Assembly (NCBI GenBank): GCA_009809945.1
Contig: WTPW01000146.1
Location: 104,476-168,475 of the forward strand
DNA: 64,000 bases
Source of the DNA: Gigaspora margarita
Taxonomy: Eukaryota; Glomeromycota; Glomeromycetes; Diversisporales; Gigasporaceae
Direction of reading: 5' to 3'
Shown here: in pieces, positions 46,765 through 58,311 of the stretch
Numbering within the stretch: position 1 is the first letter of the stretch
Layout: each line of letters begins with the position of its first letter
Translations under genes and position numbers: made by a program
The notes under the pieces: model-generated
Databases searched by the model: none
What the model was told of the DNA's origin: nothing
What the model saw: the letters and a program-made list of their open reading frames with translations, nothing else

Positions 46765-48131
46765 ATAAATTGTTAATTGATGATATGGTTTTTCATAGTA
46801 AGGGTTACTTTAAAAATTTTTTTTATGTTGTGTAACTCAGTGATCTTCAAGCCAATCAAATCGAATGTCCGCCATGCTACGAAATATTGGATTATTTAAT
46901 TTTAGCCAATTGCTAGCGATAGGAAGAGTTTCATGGTACCAGCATGCTGGTTCATTTTGGTCTAAGAAAGCACCAATCATGCCAGAGAATAATTCAAGTG
47001 CGTAGAGGTTTTTGCTTAAGAAAAAATCACCCTATAGAAATCAGTATGTGGTATAGAGATTTGATCCTGGAGTGTGACCTAATGAACATGTCATATGGAT
47101 TAGTGAAAGATATTTTCTGTGTTTCATCGGTACTTGGCTTATTTCATGAGGTACGTCTGATAGAACAGGTGGAAATCTTCTGTTTTTTGGGTTTTTACAG
47201 CTTCTACAAATGGCTATCTTACTAGGTTTGTTGGTAAAATAGCAAAGGTAAATGGGTATATCAGGAAATGCTATAAATAAAGGGTAATCTTCATTTGGAT
47301 CATACATTATCCACTGTGTTGAGGACTGATACATCAAAATCGAACAGTAACAGCAAGGAATATGAGGGTGATCATGCAAAATTTTAGTTTCGAATTGGTT
47401 AAGAAGTTTTTTCAACATAGGTGACAGTCTCCAGAATGGGAAAGCTAATGAAGAATTGGTTGATTGGTCATGTTGTGATGTTGGCGCAGGATTGTTCATG
47501 ACAAATTGGTTTATTTCATTGTGATAAGTGTAAGGTTGGAAGATAGTAATGTTACTTGTGTTTGAGTTTTCTTCATTTAAGTTTGATAGGATATTACTCT
47601 CGTATTCATGAATAGAGAAGCGTTGAATAGAATAATTCAAGTTTCTACTTATATTTAGGATTTCAGAATAATTCGGGTAAATTCAAAATTTGTATATTAA
47701 AATGGGTAATATATGTATTTTTTTTTTAATATTAAATTTTTATTTTTTCGATCTACTTTACGAAAGGAATTTTCAATGTCAACTTGATGGAATACAGTCG
47801 AGTCATAGTTTTTTATATGCGATTTACAGGCCAAGGTTGATATCTTATTTATTCATGTTTTTTTATTATTAATGTCAAATAATACATTTTATTTTCATTG
47901 TTTAGATAAAGAAGACAAAACAAAGAGGAAGTATTTAATTAATTGGAGCTGCATTTTGAACATACAAAAACAGATAATCAGGTGTATTAAAATTATTTAT
48001 TATTCTTAGGGTGTGTCTTTATCATTGGGATTATTTGTTTGTTCTTCATCTGAATATAGTCCGTCAGTATCCGTTTCAACTGTGGTACGTAAGTGTTTAG
48101 CAGAATTTTTGTCTAACCGAGTTAAATCTAT

Positions 48132-48243
48132 TGCATTATGTTGAACTTCTGCATTATGTTGAACTTCTGTATTACATTGAACTTCTGCATTACATTGAAC
48201 TTTTGCATTATGTTGTTGAACTTCTGCATTATGTTGAACATTT
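48132..48243 (-). repeat. 18-bp coding minisatellite (EVQHNA repeats)
   Basis: About six copies of AGAAGTTCAACATAATGC (minus), in frame within exon 3 of the accessory gene, encode EVQHNA, EVQCNT, KVQCNA and similar hexapeptides. One unit has an extra Gln. Confidence 0.85.
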
Positions 48244-48424
48244 GGACTTTTATTTTCTAGATTTTTGAGTTATTAGTAGAATTTATCAATAGCAAATTAG
48301 CACAATCGTCATTATTTTTATTTTATTATTTATTATTGCAGTCGTTCTTCACACGATTATATAATCGTAATACAGTAAATCAATTTTAGAATGTGTATAT
48401 AAAGGAGTACAGAGTTTTCTTTTT

Positions 48425-48560
48425 ATAAACCAAATGATAATTTGTTCAAATGCTATTATTTGGAAGAACGATTATATTTTTATTTTTTATTTATAAACCA
48501 AATGATAATTTGTTCAAACGCTATTATTTGGAAGAACGATTATATTTTTATTTTTTATTT
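48425..48560. repeat. 68-bp tandem duplication in intron
   Basis: Two nearly identical copies starting AAACCAAATGATAATTTGTT, differing at one base, lie inside intron 2 of the accessory gene. Confidence 0.9.
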
Positions 48561-49759
48561 AATTATTTTCTTATTTTGTTTTTCGTTTTTTTATTCATTT
48601 ATTTATTTTTTAATTATTTATCTATTTATCTTTTTATTTAATCTTATTTATTTATCTATCTTTTCTATTTTTAATTTTTTATTATCATCTTACCTTTAAT
48701 TTCGTTGACTTGGTTTATAGCAGATTTCAATCTTTTTGCCCTCAAGGAGCTTTCTTCTTGCGGGTCTTCATTTATATTCTTTGTCACATTGCGAGGTTGT
48801 TTTTTATTAGAAGGTGGACTAAATTTTTCTACTAATTTTTCTAACTCTTCATTTCTCGATTTTCTATTTTTTATTGATTTATTATCACTTGTTTTAGAGT
48901 TTCCTTGGTTCGGGTAAGTCCATTCAATTACTTCACTTAGCGCGCACACTGATCTTTTCAACGTTACTAATTCACCAGCGACTGAGATTATAGGTTGACA
49001 TTTCGTGGCATCAGCTACGTTAGCATGACGACCTTTGGGATCATACTTACACAAAATGGACATTGTAACCTGGGATGAAGTCACGCTATTATAAGATTCT
49101 CTCTTTAGACGGAAAGCAGCATTATCACCTTCTGGAGCGCTAGGGTCTTGAACTGGAGCTGTGAAAATACCAAAGGGCAGAGATATGGGAAGATCGTACA
49201 TTGACGGGTAATCTTCTAAAGTTTAAATTTTAAGGAGGTATTCTGTTCGATCGTAACCTTAGTAAAAAAAAAAAGATAACTGAATATGTAGTAATAAACG
49301 TAAATAAAAGATAATTAGTATGTGATTCGGTTGTATAATATTTAGCAAAGGTTATTTTAATTATTCAGTAATGACAAATATATCTATTATTTTACATTTA
49401 GTTCTCCTATAACAAAAGTAAATCGGCCGATTATTAACGATATGCTGCCTTTTGTGACTTCCTCTACTAACATCGTTTTGCTGAACCTAAAAGCTTTAAA
49501 CACATATTCGACAAAATCATTGGATCCAGTCCTATACACAGCACTTCTGCTACAGATTTTATTTGAGCCTGATACGTTTTTGATATAAGATATAGCACAG
49601 AAAATAGATGTCATGGTTTTCTTTTTTTTTTTAAAAAAAAAAAAGCTATTTTTTTTCCTTACTTTGTTCGTTATTAAATCAAACGGTACTGAAAAATACG
49701 TATCTTTATATAGGTTTTTTTGAATGAAAAAAGAGAGATAATTCAAATCGAATGAAAAA

Positions 49760-50896
49760 GCTTAATAATAGATATAGTATCCTTTGTTTACAGTAATAAT
49801 CGTATACTCTTTGTCAAAAAAACACTGTTTATTGCAATTTGTATAAACCTCTGAAGAATCCCTTGATAAATTAAATAAATCTCGCTTCTTAAAAATATAA
49901 AATTATATTATCACATGTTATTCATGCACATTTATTCTTTTAATAAAAATATACGACAATTCTATGTGTAACTTATGCAGAAACAAAAAATATTATTTGA
50001 GTATACTGTTGATTATATTTGTTAATAAATTAAAATTTTTTCAAGACATATGCATTCATTAGCGATCGTTAAACCTAAAAATCAAAGGATTTTTTTTTTG
50101 TTAGATGGTCGCCCTTTTTTTAGAAATTAAGTAGCATAGAGAAATAAGTATTTTTAAGTGCTCTCCGTTGATTGAGTTGTTGAGACTATATCAAATATTA
50201 AAAAAAAATAACAAACGTAATTATAAGCAGTGTTTAGCATCTATTAAAGAAGTTTACATACGGTTCCTTTTAAAAATGCAGTGCGCAACATGGAAATTTC
50301 AACAAAATAAAATGTGACATAATAGATAATTAACTATGCCACAAAGTTTTTTTTTTTGATCATTCGTTTTGTCAGACAGGGTCAGGTTTGCTATTATAGT
50401 CAGAACTTATGACTGGACCATATGGCAACCATGCATTGTTAGAGAGGAAATGGTAAGCTTTATTATTTGTTTTTTTTAAAATAAAACCACATTTAGAAGA
50501 AATCTTATGCATTCAGGAGATCTAAACATAATCAACATTTTAGTAAATATGCTATATATCTTTTGTTATGCAGAGAAACGATTTGTTTTTCTTTTTCAAA
50601 TTTTTAAATTAAATCAATTAAAATTTTTCTATATATACAACAGCAGTCCGACAAGCGAAAAATTTTTTTGAGCGCTATGAGCATAAAAATATAGCATGCT
50701 CAGCTATATCGAAGAGCAAATTACTAGCGCAAAAAAAAGAGTACCTTCATACAATCGGTCAAATTTCGTAACACCCAAAAATACCAAAAAAGGTGAACCC
50801 GAAAAACATCAATTACCATAAATAGACAAAAAACCAACCAAAAATTAGTATAATGTAATACCAACAAAATACGATTACTTCTAAGCACTAAAAATC
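49760..50896. other. AT-rich DNA upstream of Helitron A
   Basis: No supported gene. The Helitron 5' end should be near the start of this stretch, but no conserved terminal motif could be settled. Confidence 0.35.
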
Positions 50897-52957
50897 ATGT
50901 TACTATCATGCGTTAATAAAATAAATAAAACTTACCACTATCCTGGTGACAAACATTATGTAGTTAAGGTTGTGTTAGTTTATATTGGAATTAGCATGAA
51001 CTCTATCATATACTACAGTAAAAAATGCTGTTATAGAACTTATTATTCTGCTAACACACAGAATTGGTTAAAGTTAGGTTTGCATCGAAATACTCATGAT
51101 TCTATTTTGAGTTACTATAAAAAATTCTGGTAAATACGGAACTTATGTGGTTGAGTTGCATTGTGCATTACTATAAGAAATTCTGTTACAGAACTGGCTT
51201 AAAATTCTGGTGATGCACAGTACGTATGTAGCTGGTTTTCATTGAAATTATTGCAATTTATACTAAAAAATTTTGTTATATAGCATATTTATTCTGTTGA
51301 TATATAGTAAAGTAGAGCTGGGCATTTTGGTACACTTAAGAATTGCTAATAGTAAAAATTTTCATAAAAAGCATATTTATTCACAATATTTATCCAAATA
51401 ACATAACATTCGACTTACTATATAGCAATAAAAAAAAATCTAGACTTTAAAAAAAAAATTGATATTCTAAGCTTTCAAAAATCGTTGAAAAAACTGGTAT
51501 GCTTTGTGAGGTTGAGGATATTATGTATAATATGCATATCGATATTCAATATTGTATTATTTTTATGAAAAATGTGCTTGTCACTGGTGGTGAAAGTAAC
51601 CAGATTAGGGTTAGGGTTAGATTTAGAGTTAGAAGAAGGTTTATTATATAATAAACACCTCAAGAAGCATTTTTAGCTAGAAAAAAATATTGGTTTCATA
51701 GGCACAATTTGAAGTTATTGCAATTTGTAATTTTTTGAATTTTTTTGTCATACCTAATCTAGCAATTTGATTGGCTCAGAAATTGTAACCACAGTTACAA
51801 ATAGATTCGCCCTATTTTTATATTTTACTTTGCTGATGAAATTACCCAAATAGGAAAAAGGAAAAGTGTATCAACTGCAACATGAAGTCAAATCCTTTTA
51901 ATTTTTAAATGGAATTGAATCATTTGATTTGTTTCAGCAAAATGAACTGAATAATACTAACTTATTTAATTCTGATCAGTAGAGATATTGAAAAAATGTA
52001 AGTGTAACAATGATACCCCATACTATAATACCTGACTCCACCCTATGTAATTAAGGCTAAGTTAAATTTACTATAAGTTACTATAAAAAAATTCTATTAC
52101 AGAACTTGCTATTCTGTTAACACATGGTGTATGGTCAATATTTAGTTAATTTGCATTGTAATATATTCTTATAATAAAGCACTATAAAAAATTCTGTTAC
52201 AAAGCTTGCCATTCCAATGATACACAATATATAGTTAAGGTTGAGTTATTTTGCATTAAAATTATTTTTTTTTTAATAAGTTAGTATAAAAAATTATGTT
52301 ATGGAACTTGCTATTCCAATGACACAATATATGATTAAAGTGTTTTAGAACTTGCTATTCTGGTGATTCAATATGTAGTTAAATTAAGATAGTTTTATTT
52401 AAATTATTGTGATTTCTACTAAGAGTTAGTAAAAATTTCTACTTGATGTTCTAGTAATATATAGTATGAGGTTAAAGTTGGGTTAGTTTATATTATAAGT
52501 TACTGTAAAAAATTCTGATACAAAACTTACTTGCTAATCCAGTAACAGAAAGTATATAGTTAAGGTTGAATTGGTTTGCATTGTAAAATTAATATAAAAA
52601 ATACAGAACTCGCCTGTTATTTTGGTGACAAAATATGTAGTTTAAGTTGAGTGATTTCTATTAAGAGTTATTGTAAAAATTTTGTTACTGAACTTACTCA
52701 CTATCTGGTTACACACAGTATGTGAATAATATTTACTTATTTTGCATTGTAAGTTACTATAAAAATTTTGTTACAGAACTTACTTTTGCTATCCAGATAA
52801 CACACTTTATCGTGTAAACACATATGATCATAGATTTTTTCTTGTTATTTTTTGTATGTTAATTACATAAGCAATACAATCTTGAATTAAACCTCAGTTA
52901 GCCAATAATGACTTTTAAAGCATAAATATAATTGCACAATAACAATGATATTAGATA

Positions 52958-53083
52958 TGCAATGATAAATATCATAAAATTTGTTCTGTTAGAACAAATG
53001 ATTGCTAAAATGTGCTGCTGCATGACACATGTCAGCCAATCATTTGTTCTAACAAAACAAATTTTATGATATTTATTATTGCA
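52958..53083. mobile_element. Palindromic MITE in satellite (126 bp)
   Basis: TGCAATGATAAATATCATAA plus AATTTGTTCT on the left and a near-perfect inverted copy on the right around a loop of about 40 bases containing GCTGCTGCATGACACATG. Confidence 0.75.
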
Positions 53084-53679
53084 TGACCAAAATCTTATAA
53101 GTGTTTGGTTAAGGTTGAGGTATTTTGCATTTTAAGTTACTGTAAAAATTTGGTATAGAACTTACTTGATTTCAACAACACACAGAGTACAATTAGAGAG
53201 TTAGTTTGCATTAGAATTATTATAATTTCTATCATAGTTACTGCAAAAATTATATTATTAAATTGCCATTATAGTGATACAGTATGTAAGTTAGTTTGCA
53301 TAAGTTACTGTAAAAATTATTTTATAGAATTATTCATTATTTTAGTAGCATATAGAATATTGTTAAAAGAGTTAGTTTACATGGAATTATCATTTTACCT
53401 TGAGTTACTATAAAAAATTCTGTTATAGAACTTGTCAGCTACTCTGGTATAGCATAGTATGTGATTAAGGTGTGTTACTTTGAATTTGAATTATTATAAT
53501 TTTGTTATGATTTATTGTAAATTTTGTTATAGCCTTACTCATATTTCAGTAATTCACTATATGTGATTATAATTCATATTAGAATACTGTGATTCTATTG
53601 TAGATTATTGAAAAAACAACTTGATACAAAACTTATTCACCACTCTAGTAACACACAGTATATTGTTTAGTAGTTGTTG

Positions 53680-54072
53680 TTTAATTCTTGAAAAGCTATT
53701 TACCTGCCAACTCATTTCTCTATCACCACAATGCCAACATGCTATTTCATCTACTTTTTTTTAATAAGACATATATATATTCAACATTACATATTTTTGA
53801 CAATAATTTTCTTATATAAGACATTTCTCCAACAATTATTTCTTCAATATAAAATTGGTTTGATTTAGCCTAATTTACAATTACTGCTAGTTAGAATTAT
53901 ATGTCAGAAAATTATAGTCAGAGAAATGTCTTGTCTAAGAAAAGGATTGTTGAAAAAATGTAATGCCAAACATATATTTTCTCAAAAAAATGTGCTGCAA
54001 ATGAAATATTATGTCAGCATTATGGTGTCAGAGAAAGAAGTTGGCAGGTAAATAACTTTCAGGAAATCATGC
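53680..54072. mobile_element. Palindromic MITE in satellite (about 390 bp)
   Basis: Inverted arms share CTATTTACCTGCCAACT, TTTCTCTATCACCA, ATGCCAACAT and TATTTCAT with their right-hand counterparts. The inner part is also inverted (AGACATTTCTCCAACAA with TTGTTGAAAA). Confidence 0.7.
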
Positions 54073-54394
54073 CATAAACGATTTAGTTTGCATCAGAAAA
54101 ATTCTATTATAGAACTTACTTGCCATTTTAATGACACATAGTATACTATTAAGATTAAGTTATTAGTATTAGAATTATTATATTTTCTATTGTAAGTTTA
54201 CTGTAAAAATTCTGTTACAGAACTTACTTGCTATTCTGGTGACATACAGCATGTGGTTAATATTGAGTTAGTTTATATCAGAATTATTATAATTTCTATT
54301 AAGGTTACTATAAAAATTTGTTGTAGAATTTACTATTCTGATAACATACAATATGTAAGTTAATTTGTTTGGAACTATTATGTTTTTTATACAA

Positions 54395-55285
54395 AGCTTG
54401 GGTCTTCTATAGTATAGGTGGGTAATATAGAAATATTATCTCTTAGATTGTAACACAGGCAAATTTGCCTGCGTAATTTAAAAATTTTAATAAAATTTTA
54501 ATAAAATTTTAAATATTGATTTTAGCTATACCTTTTCTAAGTAAAAAATATTCTTTGAGTTATGTTTTAGTAACTTTGTTATAAAAATTTTTTAAAATTA
54601 TTAGAAAACTTTAGTATAATCAAAGTTTAAAGTTCTTGTATTAGCATTTTTACTATTAAAATTTTTCTTTAGATTTTCTTAAATTTTATATGTTCCCGTC
54701 TATGAAAAAAACTTTTACTTCTAATGCAAGTCTTGATTTTTACAAAAAAATCATTAAAGTTGCAATAATAAAAGTTATCATCCTTTATATAAACTACAAT
54801 ATTGTTTAAGAACTATAGCTTTAAAACTAAAACTAAATAAGATTACAGAGAAATTGTGATAACATTTTTAAAAAAATTTTTTTCTTAAGAATATCTATTT
54901 TTAGCTTATATATAACTTAAAATTTTTTTCTTATAATATAAAAACTAATTTTGCAAAAAAGTGATCCTTATTTTCAAATACAATTGTACAAAGTTTTATT
55001 TAATTATCTTGATATTTAAAAAAAGTAAATCAGAGCAAAAAAAGTGCAAAAACACAGGCAAATTTGCCTGTGTCCTACTACAATCTAAGGGATAAGACTA
55101 TATATAAAAACTCTAACACTAACTCTAACCAAACCTTAATTTAAACATATCCCTCACTCTAACCATAACTATTTATAAATTTGCTTAAATTAGTTCAAAT
55201 AGTTGTTTTTATATATTATAATCACTTTATAATCTTATAATAATTCTATATTGCCCACCTATACTATAGATCAACCAAAAGCTTA
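54395..55285. mobile_element. Inverted-repeat element hosting a second element
   Basis: The outer ends CTATAGTATAGGTGGG and their inverted copy (CCCACCTATACTATAG near 55255) enclose the Tc1-like copy at 54438-55093, a nested insertion within the satellite. Confidence 0.6.
54438..55093. mobile_element. Tc1/mariner-like non-autonomous element, second copy
   Basis: Inverted ends with CTTAGATTGTA and CACAGGCAAATTTGCCTG, with TA on each side. It is co-linear with 22001-22982 but lacks the hAT-type MITE, giving its empty site near 54806. Confidence 0.7.
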
Positions 55286-55482
55286 CTTTGCTATTCCAGT
55301 AAGTAGTTAAGTTGAGTTAGCTTGTATCAGATTATCATGATTTATTACATGAATTACTGTAAAAAATTCTTTTAAAAAACATGCTATTCTAGTAACAACA
55401 TAGCATGTATTTGAATTAGTTTTTATTGAAATTTTCATGAACTTTATCTGGGTTACTGCAAAAAATTGTTACAGAACTTAGG

Positions 55483-55630
55483 GTAGAGACATTTATAAGT
55501 GATTTTTACTTCTTAAGACCCTTACCCCCTCCCCTACCTGACAAATATTAACCAATAAAAATTTAATTTCTAATAGCACCTGATTTTCTTCAGCCCCCCC
55601 TCTAGAAAATCACCTGATAAATGTCTCTAC
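55483..55630. mobile_element. Short MITE in satellite (148 bp)
   Basis: Inverted ends GTAGAGACATTTAT plus GTGATTTT. The interior contains opposed C-rich tracts. Confidence 0.7.
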
Positions 55631-56530
55631 TCTTACTATTTCAGTGACATACAATATGTGATTGAGTTAGTTTGCAATAGAAATATTATAGATTTTTTTT
55701 ATGAGTTACTTAAAAAACTTTGTTACAGTGACATACTGTATGTAGTAAGTTAGATTGCATTGGAATTATTGTGATTTCTATTATGAGTAAGTTAAATTGT
55801 ATTGCATTGGAATTATTGTGATTTCTGTCATGAGTTACTAAAAAAAAAATTAATACTCTATTCCAGTGACGCACAGTATGTAATTAAGGTTGGCAAAAAA
55901 CTATTGTGATTTCTATCATGAGCTACTGCAAAAAATTCTTTGCAGAACATCCAGTGACTCACAATATGAGATTGAGTTAGTTTGCATTAGAATTATCATG
56001 ATTTATACTAAAAAAAATTGGTACAGAACTTACTATTCTGGTGTATGCAGTATGTGGTTAAGGCTTAGTTGGTTTATATTGGAACCAATGAGTTGAGTTG
56101 CTGTAAAAAAACTCTACTACAGAACTTGCTATTCTGATAACACATAGCTTGCATTAGAATTATTGTGATTTTATCATGAGATATAGTGCTGTAAAAAAAC
56201 TCTAAATACATAATTTTACTTACTATTTTGGTAATACACAATATGTAGTTAAAGTTATGTTAGTTTGCATTGGAATTATAGTGATTTTTCGATCGTGAGC
56301 TACTGTAAAAATTCTGATACAGATTTTACTTATATATTTGTAACACATTGCATGTGGTTATAGTTAAGTTAATTTGTATTGGAATTACTATGATTTCTAT
56401 CGCAAGTTATGTCAAAAATTCTGTACAATTTTGAAGTTAATGTTGAGTTAATTTGTATTAAAATTTTCATGAACTCTATCATGAGTTGCTGAAAAAAATT
56501 CTGGTACTTACCATTCCAGACAAATGAATG

Positions 56531-58311
56531 TCAGCAAAAAATGTGATAAGGACAAGAAATAATATGGATCTATATGTATATATGTACATATATGTACAGT
56601 TCGTAAAAATAGATTTTGACAAATTGCACTATTTTTCAAAAATGCAATTAGGATAATTTTACCAGTATTACAGTAATGGATAGAAACAGTGATAAATTTT
56701 TAAAATTTGAGTTAAAAATGATTAATGCTAGAAATGAAGATCATGCTTAGTTAAATGCAAAAAGAAAGTGGCAGTGCTACTGAAGAATAATACGGGTTGA
56801 GGAGTTGAACTAAATAATTGTACAATAGGATATTAATGTTGTAACTCATATTAACGCTTGCCTCAGATATCAATTTTTTTGGCCAGCATTAATTGATCAG
56901 CATTGATTTGTCTAAATTAAGATCTAAACTTACTCTAAACCTATCCTAACTTAGGCTGATTGATGTCTGAGGCTAGCGTTAATCTAAGGCACGACATTAT
57001 ATTATATTAACGATCTTCCAAGTTTTCAATGATCTTAACCAATAATTTTTAATGTTGATCGAACAGATTAAAAATAAAAAAGGGATATCATTTCCTATGA
57101 ACTAACCATATTCACAAATATTGAAATAGATATATAGTTGATGATTTGATCTACAGGTTGATGGGAGGCCAAAAAGATCAACATTTTGGCGATTGGTGCG
57201 AGTGCCAAATGGCGAAAAGATCTGAGTGTTGAAGGGTCGAAGTGAAAAATTGTAGTATTGGATATATTATACTTTATGTGCACTGCACGAACGAACGGAC
57301 CCTGAGTGTAAGTGATGTGCTAAAGTGCTGACTCATGCATTATGTATTAAAATATGTGTAAAATATAGCATAATTGCACTTTATTTTAGGTTTTTTGACA
57401 TTTTACGAGTTTGGCATATTGGTTTCTTGCGCCTGCTTTTGAGATATTTGTTGATTTCATTTTTACTGCATCAGATCTTTTGAAGGCTTAATGAAATGAT
57501 AATCTATAATCATCAAAGACACAACGAAAAGTTGTAATGAAGGCGATAAATGGTGATTCAGTGATCATTTCTATATTGATTTTTAATTTTAATTAATAAG
57601 GTGAAAATCGATCTTTTTGCATACATACCAGTTAGTGAACCTGAAAACAAAAAACTTAATTTATAATTACGTAACTATGATGTAATAAAAAATAATAAAT
57701 GAAAAATTAAAAATTAGATGTGAAAAGATTATAAAAATATAATGTCCTTTTTTATCATTTAATTTAATGAACGATAAATAGTAATTAATATAAGTAATTG
57801 GAAAATTAATAATTGAATGTGAAAAAAATTATGCAAGGCTTACAATTAAAGCTATATTAAAAAAACCCCCTGATATTTGATTTGCGGAATGTGATCTTTT
57901 TTTGTTGTTCGATTAATTATTAAAAAGTTAAATTAAATTAAAGAATAATAAACATATATATATGAAATTTTATTTAAGTGATTAATGAGTTATATGTATA
58001 GAATTTTATTTATGATGCTGACATGTGCTTGGATCGTGTGTGTGGATGGAAGTGTAATTGCAACACATAAAAATTGGTCAAAATTTTAATTACAACTGAA
58101 ACGAACGTAGTTTTTAATTTTATAATTATTAACAACCGGAAAGCTCTTGAATTCGATAAATGACGATATGTCAATATAATAAACATAAAACTCGATAAAT
58201 ATGACTTACAAATCACAAAAAAAAAATTTAAAATTTTTGGTTTATTTTGATTAAATTTTGTTTTTTTTAAAAAAAATAAAAAAAAAAATACAAAAAATTA
58301 AAGATATAAAA
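56531..58311. other. AT-rich DNA before Helitron B
   Basis: Apart from the MITE at 56851-56982, no gene, RNA or clear repeat is seen. The 5' end of Helitron B should fall near the end of this stretch but is not resolved. Confidence 0.35.
56851..56982. mobile_element. Short palindromic MITE (132 bp)
   Basis: Inverted ends TTAACGCTTGCCTCAGATAT and the matching ATGTCTGAGGCTAGCGTTAA. The inner part is also inverted (GGCCAGCATTAA against related words). Confidence 0.65.

Larger units (their letters stand above)
41951..46878. mobile_element. Mutator-like element (4.93 kb), non-autonomous
   Basis: Terminal inverted repeats of about 29 bp (AGCATGGYGGACATTCGATT plus TGATTGGYT) are flanked by a perfect 9-bp duplication ACGAAATAT (41942-41950, 46879-46887). 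Nine bases is the usual MULE duplication length. Removing the insert rejoins the Rep reading of Helitron A (NNPIFR then QYTPLP). No transposase is present. The cargo is two minisatellite arrays, a MITE, a SINE-like block, a protein-kinase fragment and a palindromic element with a sequence gap. The superfamily call rests on duplication length and the lack of hAT-type ends. Confidence 0.8.
37527..47640 (-). pseudogene. Helitron A Rep-helicase gene, interrupted
   Basis: N-terminal part 47640-46888 (PCCYCSILM, ICRSCKNPKNRRFPP, CSLGHTPGSN), continuing at 41941-41415 after the Mutator-like insert, then 40753-40243, 40056-39349 and 39157-37527. Rep hallmarks are LPQIFYT, the HUH-type FQNRGTIHTHGF (about 40370) and the tyrosine motif FAKYVTKYVTK (about 39820). 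The protein then joins a Pif1-type helicase. Three GT-AG introns are inferred (40970-40754, 40242-40057, 39348-39158) from phase and alignment with copy B. Premature stops include TGA and TAG after TTY (about 47040), TAG after RFRLH, TAG after AKDK and after NKL, TAA in GFP-PLS, and TGA after LLQYQIT; one frame change lies near 39610. Rep would nick and join DNA for rolling-circle transposition, with the helicase unwinding. This copy cannot make the whole protein. Confidence 0.85.
37197..49614 (-). mobile_element. Helitron A (minus strand), with nested insertions
   Basis: On the minus strand it carries an accessory gene (49614-48006), then Rep-helicase (47640-37527), then a canonical 3' end at 37197. 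Subtracting the Mutator-like insert (41951-46878) and the MITE (40979-41406) leaves about 7.1 kb, a normal autonomous Helitron size. The 5' TC end lies upstream of 49614 and could not be fixed. The + side base next to CTAG is A, i.e. minus-strand T, as expected for insertion between A and T. Confidence 0.85.
48006..49614 (-). pseudogene. Helitron-associated accessory gene, copy A
   Basis: Exons 49614-49396 (starts MTSIFCAISYIKNVSGSN), 49257-48694 and 48256-48006, with GT-AG introns. The exon 1 length (219 bp) equals that of copy B at 58312. Conserved core: VYRTGSNDFVEYVFKAF, GRFTFVIGELN, YDLPISLPFG, YNSVTSSQVTMSILCKYDPK and PIISVAGEL. A charged Lys/Ser/Asn-rich tail follows, then a tract of EVQHNA-type repeats and an acidic end. 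I do not recognise the family. Its place upstream of Rep-helicase resembles plant Helitron RPA-like genes, and the beta-rich GRF...GELNVTI pattern could be an OB fold, but that is speculation. One missing base near 49215 breaks the frame, unless a further splice exists. A TATA-like TATATAAAG lies about 95 bp upstream of the ATG. Confidence 0.7.
50897..56530. repeat. Degenerate satellite field (about 5.6 kb)
   Basis: Dozens of diverged units, roughly 100-120 bp each and partly truncated, carry in order AATTCTGTTACAGAACTT, GCTATTCTGGTGACACA, AGTATGTAGTTAAGGTTGAG, TTAGTTTGCATTRGAATTAT and GATTTCTATCATGAGTTACT. All are in one orientation. Several inverted-repeat elements are inserted. Reading frames here are chance products. 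Confidence 0.8.

Noticed and set aside
49760..49790. 5' TC terminus of Helitron A
   Set aside because: A candidate A/TCTATTATTAAG exists on the minus strand, but no matching sequence was found upstream of copy B to support it.
50897..51133. 78-codon frame
   Set aside because: Its sequence is a satellite unit read through. Neighbouring units do not keep the frame.
57095..57283. 62-codon minus-strand frame
   Set aside because: No similarity to a known family, no splice or start context, and the length is expected by chance.
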